DNA from: Candidatus Nanoanaerosalina archaeon
Lineage (GTDB): Archaea > Nanohalarchaeota > Nanosalinia > Nanosalinales > Nanoanaerosalinaceae
Direction: 5' to 3'
Length of the DNA stretch: 8,154 nt
Assembly (NCBI GenBank): GCA_022729285.1
Contig: JALDAI010000030.1
Coordinates: forward strand, 1-8,154
The notes beneath the pieces are model-generated. The model was given only the letters and a program-made list of their open reading frames with translations. It was not told where the DNA came from and ran no database searches. Shown here one piece after another: positions 4,543 to 8,154 of this stretch (positions within the stretch are counted from its first letter, which is position 1; each line of letters opens with the position of its first letter). The translations under genes and the position numbers were made by a program.

Positions 4543-5660
4543 AAAGCTATCCCGGCTGTTTCCTCTCCTCTAGGTCTTTCTCCTAACTCGACTGTTACTT
4601 TTGTCTCTCTGTAACCTGTCAAACCTCTTCTCAAAACTTTGAACTCGACTTCTTCTCCTGGAGACTTGTTTCTCACAAGGAAGGAGTTAAGGTCTTGTTC
4701 GTTCAAAATCTCTGTTCCTTCCGCTTCTAAGATGATGTCCCCTCCTATAGGTACTGTCATCAAACTGCTTCTATGTATCCTTGAAGCGCCTCTTAAAACG
4801 TTTGAGGAAGGTCCTTCCGGCTCAACGTTCACTACCATAACCCCTTCTGTATCTACGTTGTTCCTCTCGGCTACTGAAGGCGTTACCTGGAAAGTGTTGA
4901 CTCCTAGGTAAGGGTGTCTGTACTCTCCTTCTTCAATAAGCTTAGGTAAAATCCTGTTCAAAAGGGCAGGGCTTATCGCGAAACCTATGTTTTCTCCTCT
5001 TTTAGCGGTGTTTATACCGACTACTTCTCCTGTATCTCCTAACAACGGTCCTCCTGAGTTACCCGGATCTATCGATGCATCTGTCTGAACTGCATCGGGA
5101 ATAGTTCTTCCTTCTGTCCTTATAGTCCTGTTAACCCCTGAAACGATTCCTTGTGTAATAGTTCCTTCAAGTCCTAAAGGGCTTCCTAACGCTTTAACAA
5201 CGGTTCCTGGTTCGGGGTTGTTTTCTGCAATATCTAAAACCTGTAAACCTGTTTCATCTATCTCTAAAACCGCTAAATCTGAGTAAGTATCTATCCCTAG
5301 GATTTCTGCGGTGTACCACTCGTTATCCATCATCTTTACTTCGATGTGTTGCGCGTCCTGCACAACGTGTTCGTTGGTGGCTAAAACTCCGTCTTCTCTT
5401 ATAACAAAACCTGTTCCCTGGGATGTTCTACGTTCGCCGTCTACTACTTTGTAAACCTTTATATGCGCTACTGATTGTTTGTGGTTGTTGTAAAAAGTTT
5501 GGAAGTACGTAGTGTTGTAGCCGTCCTGTAAGGTGTATGAGAAGTGGTTTTCAACTCTTTCAACTACTTCGTGCTCGGGAGCGACTATATACCCTCCTAA
5601 CATACCTGTCAAAAAAGCGGTGATTATGGTCAGAAAAATGATGTGGTGTGTTTTCATCAT
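4533..5660 (-). CDS. HtrA/Deg-type serine protease with PDZ domain, membrane-anchored
   Basis: This is a 375-residue trypsin-fold protease. Residues 6-27 are a hydrophobic N-terminal anchor or signal, placing the enzyme outside the membrane. The catalytic triad is visible: His98 in TNEHVV, Asp128 in YSDLAVLEI and Ser202 in GNSGGP, with the family motifs GTGFVI (82-87) and ALGSPLGLEGTIT (157-169). A PDZ domain covers about 250-350 (YLGV ... GGDIILEAEG ... GEEVEFKVLRRG). One PDZ and this length fit the DegP/DegS class. HtrA enzymes degrade or refold damaged exported proteins, here plausibly S-layer and other surface proteins (inference). The start is the first of two ATGs (MMKTHH). No Shine-Dalgarno is visible, and AT-rich boxes about 18-26 bases upstream suggest a leaderless or near-leaderless mRNA. 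Confidence 0.93.
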   Translation of the reverse strand: MMKTHHIIFLTIITAFLTGMLGGYIVAPEHEVVERVENHFSYTLQDGYNTTYFQTFYNNHKQSVAHIKVYKVVDGERRTSQGTGFVIREDGVLATNEHVVQDAQHIEVKMMDNEWYTAEILGIDTYSDLAVLEIDETGLQVLDIAENNPEPGTVVKALGSPLGLEGTITQGIVSGVNRTIRTEGRTIPDAVQTDASIDPGNSGGPLLGDTGEVVGINTAKRGENIGFAISPALLNRILPKLIEEGEYRHPYLGVNTFQVTPSVAERNNVDTEGVMVVNVEPEGPSSNVLRGASRIHRSSLMTVPIGGDIILEAEGTEILNEQDLNSFLVRNKSPGEEVEFKVLRRGLTGYRETKVTVELGERPRGEETAGIALRS

Positions 5661-5740
5661 ATTATAATAACACTTTTAATACTTTTTAAGTTTTTGAAAC
5701 TTAGTAAACTTTTTTTAAAACCGTTTTATAATAAATTTTT
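5661..5740. promoter_or_regulatory. divergent promoter region of htrA-like gene and the 5741 gene
   Basis: These 80 very AT-rich bases separate two divergent starts. For the plus gene, TTTTAAAA (5713-5720) is centred about 25 bases before its ATG. For the protease, boxes TATTAAAAG (5681-5673) and TTAAAAAG (5690-5683) lie about 18-26 bases upstream on the minus strand. TAAAAC-C-GTTTTA (5716-5728) is a perfect palindrome overlapping the plus-strand TATA box and could be an operator. Confidence 0.4.
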
Positions 5741-6127
5741 ATGGAGGATTTCGGCTCTGTAGCGGAAAAAGCAAGGGTTTACCGTAACCAAGTTGTTGAA
5801 AACATGCCTGAAACTTTTGAAAAGTTCTCAAAAAAAGGTTTGGAGAAACACGGTATATATAAGGCTGTGGAGGAAACACCTAAAATTCTTTACAGCTATG
5901 CTGAGAAATACTTTGATGAACAAGGTAAGGACACCAGATCTCAGATGGTTATACAGTTCCTAGATATTTCTGAGGAATCTAAAAAGTTTTTAAGGGAACT
6001 ACTCGGTTTCAGAACTTTCTTGGTAGCGGATTACGACGGTATAAACGACAAAGAGTTTTTCGAAAACTTTGAGGAAAACCTTACGAAGTTTGACAAACTG
6101 TTGGAGGAGTTGGAAAACTTTTTCTGA
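5741..6127 (+). CDS. hypothetical acidic, probably helical protein
   Basis: This is a 128-residue protein I do not recognise. It has no signal peptide, membrane helix, cysteine or clear catalytic motif. It is rich in Glu, Lys, Phe and Leu, with heptad-like hydrophobic spacing in EESKKFLRELL (about 77-87) and in the C-terminal FDKLLEELENFF, so an all-helical bundle is likely. The start is ATG at 5741, preceded by an AT-rich box about 25 bases upstream and no Shine-Dalgarno (the GGAGG motif falls inside the first codons), suggesting a leaderless mRNA. It is divergent from the HtrA-type protease across 80 bp. The gene downstream has its own promoter, so no operon is implied. The codon pattern and an uninterrupted frame support a real gene. 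Confidence 0.7.
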   Translation: MEDFGSVAEKARVYRNQVVENMPETFEKFSKKGLEKHGIYKAVEETPKILYSYAEKYFDEQGKDTRSQMVIQFLDISEESKKFLRELLGFRTFLVADYDGINDKEFFENFEENLTKFDKLLEELENFF

Positions 6128-6148
6128 CAAAAAATGTTTGTTAAACTT

Positions 6149-6167
6149 TCTTCTTTTCTTTTTTCAA
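6149..6167 (+). terminator. T-rich terminator after the 5741 gene
   Basis: A pyrimidine tract with several T-runs (TTTCTTCTTTTCTTTTTT) begins about 20 bases after the TGA at 6125-6127. Archaeal polymerases commonly stop at such T-tracts without a hairpin. The rest of 6128-6250 is AT-rich with no gene visible. Confidence 0.4.
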
Positions 6168-6258
6168 CAACTAAAATAATTTTAAAAACTCTTTACTTCT
6201 TTTAAAATCTTTCATAATTTAGTTTAAAAGTTCTAACAACTTTTCAGAACCCAAAACA

Positions 6259-6300
6259 TTTTTATAGGCTGTATCTTTAAGGGTTAGGTATAACGGTGGA
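6259..6300 (+). promoter_or_regulatory. TATA box and Shine-Dalgarno of the glutamate mutase S gene
   Basis: TTTTTATA (6259-6266) follows CCAAAAC, a BRE-like element, and predicts a start near 6288-6292. GGTGGA at 6295-6300 is a clear Shine-Dalgarno four bases before ATG at 6305. This gene thus has a short leader, unlike its leaderless neighbours. Confidence 0.5.
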
Positions 6301-6304
6301 ATAG

Positions 6305-6745
6305 ATGTCTAAAAAATCAATAAAAGTTGTGACCGGTGTAATCGGGTCTGATGTGCATAAAGTTGGTAACAGTATTATCGAAACTTACCTTGAGCAGACG
6401 GAAAACGTGGAGCCTGTAAATATAGGGGTGATGGCTTCTCAGAAAGAGTTTGTAGACGCTGCTTACGAGGAAGGCGCTGATGCTGTATGGGTTTCTTCTC
6501 TTTATGGTCAGGGAGAGTTGGACTGTAAAGGTTTGAAGGAAAGCTTTACTGAGTACGGTTTGGACGATGTTCTTCTATACATAGGAGGTAACCTAAGCAT
6601 CGGAAAAACTGATTACGATGAAGTTGTTGAAACCTACAGTGAACTAGGCTTTGACGGGGTATACCCTGTAAACACTCCTGGAACCAATCCTAAGGAGCTG
6701 CCTGAGAAGGCTTACAACGATATGTTGGAAGATCTTGGGTACTAA
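6305..6745 (+). CDS. glutamate (methylaspartate) mutase, small B12-binding subunit
   Basis: This is a 146-residue, single-domain cobalamin-binding protein of the usual family length. GSDVHKVGN (14-22) carries the D-x-H-x-x-G signature whose His18 would coordinate cobalt. SSLYGQGE (64-71) and YIGGNLSIGK (92-101) are strongly conserved in the S (sigma, MamA/GlmS) subunit of glutamate mutase, which with the E subunit interconverts L-glutamate and L-threo-3-methylaspartate by a radical mechanism. That step feeds glutamate fermentation and the methylaspartate cycle of haloarchaea. The larger catalytic E subunit and the MutL-like chaperone are not in this window, so the gene is an orphan here. It could pair with a distant partner or with another B12 enzyme. 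It is convergent with the glycosyltransferase gene, leaving two bases between stops. Confidence 0.88.
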   Translation: MSKKSIKVVTGVIGSDVHKVGNSIIETYLEQTENVEPVNIGVMASQKEFVDAAYEEGADAVWVSSLYGQGELDCKGLKESFTEYGLDDVLLYIGGNLSIGKTDYDEVVETYSELGFDGVYPVNTPGTNPKELPEKAYNDMLEDLGY

Positions 6746-6747
6746 GT

Positions 6748-7884
6748 TTAACCGGTTTTAATAAACCAGGCTTCTTCGTTTTCCCCGTACCTTTCGGGGA
6801 TCTCCACTTCTATTTTTTCGTGTTCAAACTTTTCTAAAAATGTTTCATGTCTTTCTTTTATCTCGTACCTATGCATGTAAAGGATGATACAGTCTCCAAA
6901 GTTTTCTCTGTAAAACTCTTTTTCTTTTTCATCATGTGATAACATGTAAGACCTACCGTCTATTACAGGGTCAATAGGTCTGATATCGGATACTATTAGA
7001 CTGCAGTCAGGGTATTCTTGTTCAAAAAACTCTGTTGCTGACTCTGTTCGTTCTAAAAGAGTTTCTTCTCTATAATTAACTCCTTCAAAAATACCTATAC
7101 CTGTTAAACTTGCTGTTAAAAGTACTAAAACTGCTAATGAAACTTTTTTGTACGGTATGTAATCTACTGCTTCTACTAATGCGTATGCTACGAAAGGTAG
7201 GAGAAGGGTGAATGAAAAGTAGAAAAACTTTGGCATAGGATAGTTTTGGAATGTGTGTTGGTAGGACAACATGCTAAAAGTATGGACTAACAATGGGATA
7301 ATTAACAAAGAGATTTTTTCTTTACCTTTAGATAGTATTACTCCTGTTAATCCGATTACTGAAACAACTGAGTAGAAAACTGATCCGGTAATTCTTCCAA
7401 GAAACAGTTTAAAGTGGTCTAAAAAGTATGTACCGAAAAAAGATATCTCTCCTCCGTCTTCTCTAAAACCGAAGCTTAATGTCTGTTCTACTGAGATAAA
7501 AGTAGTTGAGACAAAAACTAATCCATAGACGATGTATTCTTTCATTTGTTCCCTAAAACCGGTCTGGTAGTATAATAATAAGCCTAGGAATACTAGTAGG
7601 TACGTCCAGTTAAAGGTTCTTGACATTACTAAGGCTGAAAGGAAAAGAGTTGATCCCAGTCCCCAGAAAAACGTTTCTTTGTCCAAGTAGTTCTTAAATA
7701 CAGGTATTAAAACCGTTATTAAAAGAACTGATACAACTTGTGACTCAGTGGTGTTGGAAAGGTATATTCCTAATGGCAGTCCTGACATCAACCCTGCTGC
7801 AACATAACCGGTTTTTTCGTTGAAAAACTTTTTACCTACAACAAAAACTCCTAGAACTGTTAAAACACCTAACAAAATATTCAA
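6748..7884 (-). CDS. GT-C (GT39/PMT_2-like) glycosyltransferase, C-terminal part after an in-frame stop
   Basis: This 378-codon frame encodes a polytopic membrane protein with about nine or ten hydrophobic helices between residues 1 and 270. A soluble C-terminal domain of about 105 residues follows (from the ERTESATEFFEQEYPDC region). Gene order, hydrophobic pattern and the stretch GLNILLGVLTVLGVFVVGKKFF resemble the second and third helices of PMT_2-type GT-C enzymes, which move sugars from polyisoprenyl phosphate to lipids or surface proteins. The N-terminal part, with the catalytic acidic loop, is encoded directly upstream in the same frame, separated by one TAA. The listed start, TTG at 7884, has GGGAGAGG just before it, so reinitiation is possible, but the product alone would lack the catalytic loop. 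It is probably half of a broken gene. Confidence 0.7.
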   Translation of the reverse strand: MNILLGVLTVLGVFVVGKKFFNEKTGYVAAGLMSGLPLGIYLSNTTESQVVSVLLITVLIPVFKNYLDKETFFWGLGSTLFLSALVMSRTFNWTYLLVFLGLLLYYQTGFREQMKEYIVYGLVFVSTTFISVEQTLSFGFREDGGEISFFGTYFLDHFKLFLGRITGSVFYSVVSVIGLTGVILSKGKEKISLLIIPLLVHTFSMLSYQHTFQNYPMPKFFYFSFTLLLPFVAYALVEAVDYIPYKKVSLAVLVLLTASLTGIGIFEGVNYREETLLERTESATEFFEQEYPDCSLIVSDIRPIDPVIDGRSYMLSHDEKEKEFYRENFGDCIILYMHRYEIKERHETFLEKFEHEKIEVEIPERYGENEEAWFIKTG

Positions 7885-7896
7885 TCCTCTCCCTGC

Positions 7897-7899
7897 TTA
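7897..7899 (-). other. in-frame TAA interrupting the glycosyltransferase gene
   Basis: The frame reads ...FFNSF, TAA, AGRGLNILLGV... with no frame change. The residues on both sides continue a PMT_2-type pattern, so a single codon accounts for the split. TAA is not the pyrrolysine (TAG) or selenocysteine (TGA) codon. One base change from AAA, GAA, CAA, TTA, TCA or TAT/TAC would make it. Confidence 0.7.
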
Positions 7900-8154
7900 A
7901 AAAGAGTTAAAAAACAAGGTAAAAGGAGCTAAAATATAGGTATATGTATAATAAGATTTTATAAAGAAACTGTAACCGTCTAAACCTGATGGAATCGCAA
8001 ATCTACCGGTCTCCATAACTTCTTCCGCAATTGAAACGTAGTAAAGTTCGTCTCCTCCTCCTGCACCGAATTTTTGAGGTCCTGCTACACGTGCTAACAA
8101 ACCTACTAAAAGTATGATAGTTAATATCGCTGCTTTTTTCTTTGTTATCTCAAA
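7897..8154 (-). CDS. GT-C (GT39/PMT_2-like) glycosyltransferase, N-terminal fragment (runs off right edge)
   Basis: The frame is open from the window edge to TAA at 7899-7897, so 85 residues are seen and the true start lies beyond 8154. It begins FEITKKKAAILTIILLVGL, a basic end followed by a membrane helix (about residues 8-24). GAGGGDELYYVSIAEEVMET follows; this is the first extracytoplasmic loop, whose Asp-Glu pair is the catalytic signature of GT39/PMT_2-type GT-C enzymes. The fragment ends in a second hydrophobic segment (YTYILAPFTLFFNSF) and is cut off within it. The family usually runs to 450-550 residues, and this piece plus the 378 codons downstream gives a suitable total. Alone it cannot be an active enzyme. 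A TTG or ATG start inside the window is unlikely because homology-like sequence continues to the edge. Confidence 0.7.
   Translation of the reverse strand, partial: FEITKKKAAILTIILLVGLLARVAGPQKFGAGGGDELYYVSIAEEVMETGRFAIPSGLDGYSFFIKSYYTYTYILAPFTLFFNSF

Noticed and set aside
7897..7899. Selenocysteine or pyrrolysine recoding at the glycosyltransferase stop
   Set aside because: The codon is TAA, not TGA or TAG. No SECIS-like stem was seen downstream, and the position, in a membrane segment, is not a catalytic site.
1..8154. CRISPR array, insertion sequence or integrase
   Set aside because: No regularly spaced repeats, terminal inverted repeats, target duplications or transposase/recombinase motifs were seen. 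The cassette at 2236-3877 has no visible mobility gene.

Overview
The window looks like part of a compact, AT-rich archaeal genome, most likely from a DPANN-type lineage such as Nanohaloarchaeota or a relative. This is an inference from a DPANN-style, very acidic S-layer protein, archaeal TATA/BRE-like promoters, several probable leaderless transcripts beside Shine-Dalgarno-led ones, GTG/TTG starts, and convergent genes whose stop codons almost touch. The exact lineage cannot be fixed from sequence alone.

Layout. Positions 1-1659 (minus) hold the N-terminal 553 residues of an S-layer protein that runs off the left edge. Its roughly 165-nt leader can fold into a tRNA-like cloverleaf whose closing strand also pairs with the gene's own Shine-Dalgarno; this is the most unusual element in the window. 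Positions 1860-2235 are mostly non-coding: inverted repeats behind the S-layer promoter, a possible ~100-nt transcription unit with a 29-codon ORF, and tandem terminators of the operon to the right. Positions 2236-3877 (minus) encode a translationally coupled pair, a TOPRIM-like protein and an AAA15/OLD-type SMC-like ATPase, resembling a two-gene OLD/PARIS-type defence module. A divergent gene at 4020-4532 (plus) encodes an ArsR-type winged-helix protein with two membrane helices. It converges, with zero bases between stop codons, on a membrane-anchored HtrA/Deg protease (4533-5660, minus).

Positions 5741-6127 (plus) encode an unrecognised acidic, probably helical protein. Positions 6305-6745 (plus) encode the small B12-binding subunit of glutamate (methylaspartate) mutase. 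From 6748 to the right edge (minus) lies a GT-C (GT39/PMT_2-like) membrane glycosyltransferase interrupted by one in-frame TAA, so it reads as two ORFs in the same frame.

How it fits together. The S-layer protein, HtrA protease and GT-C enzyme are all cell-surface functions (envelope lattice, extracytoplasmic quality control, surface glycosylation), but they are not one operon. The ATPase/TOPRIM pair has codon use unlike the S-layer gene and looks like an accessory cassette. It shares a short divergent promoter region, containing a perfect 6-bp-arm inverted repeat, with the ArsR-type regulator.
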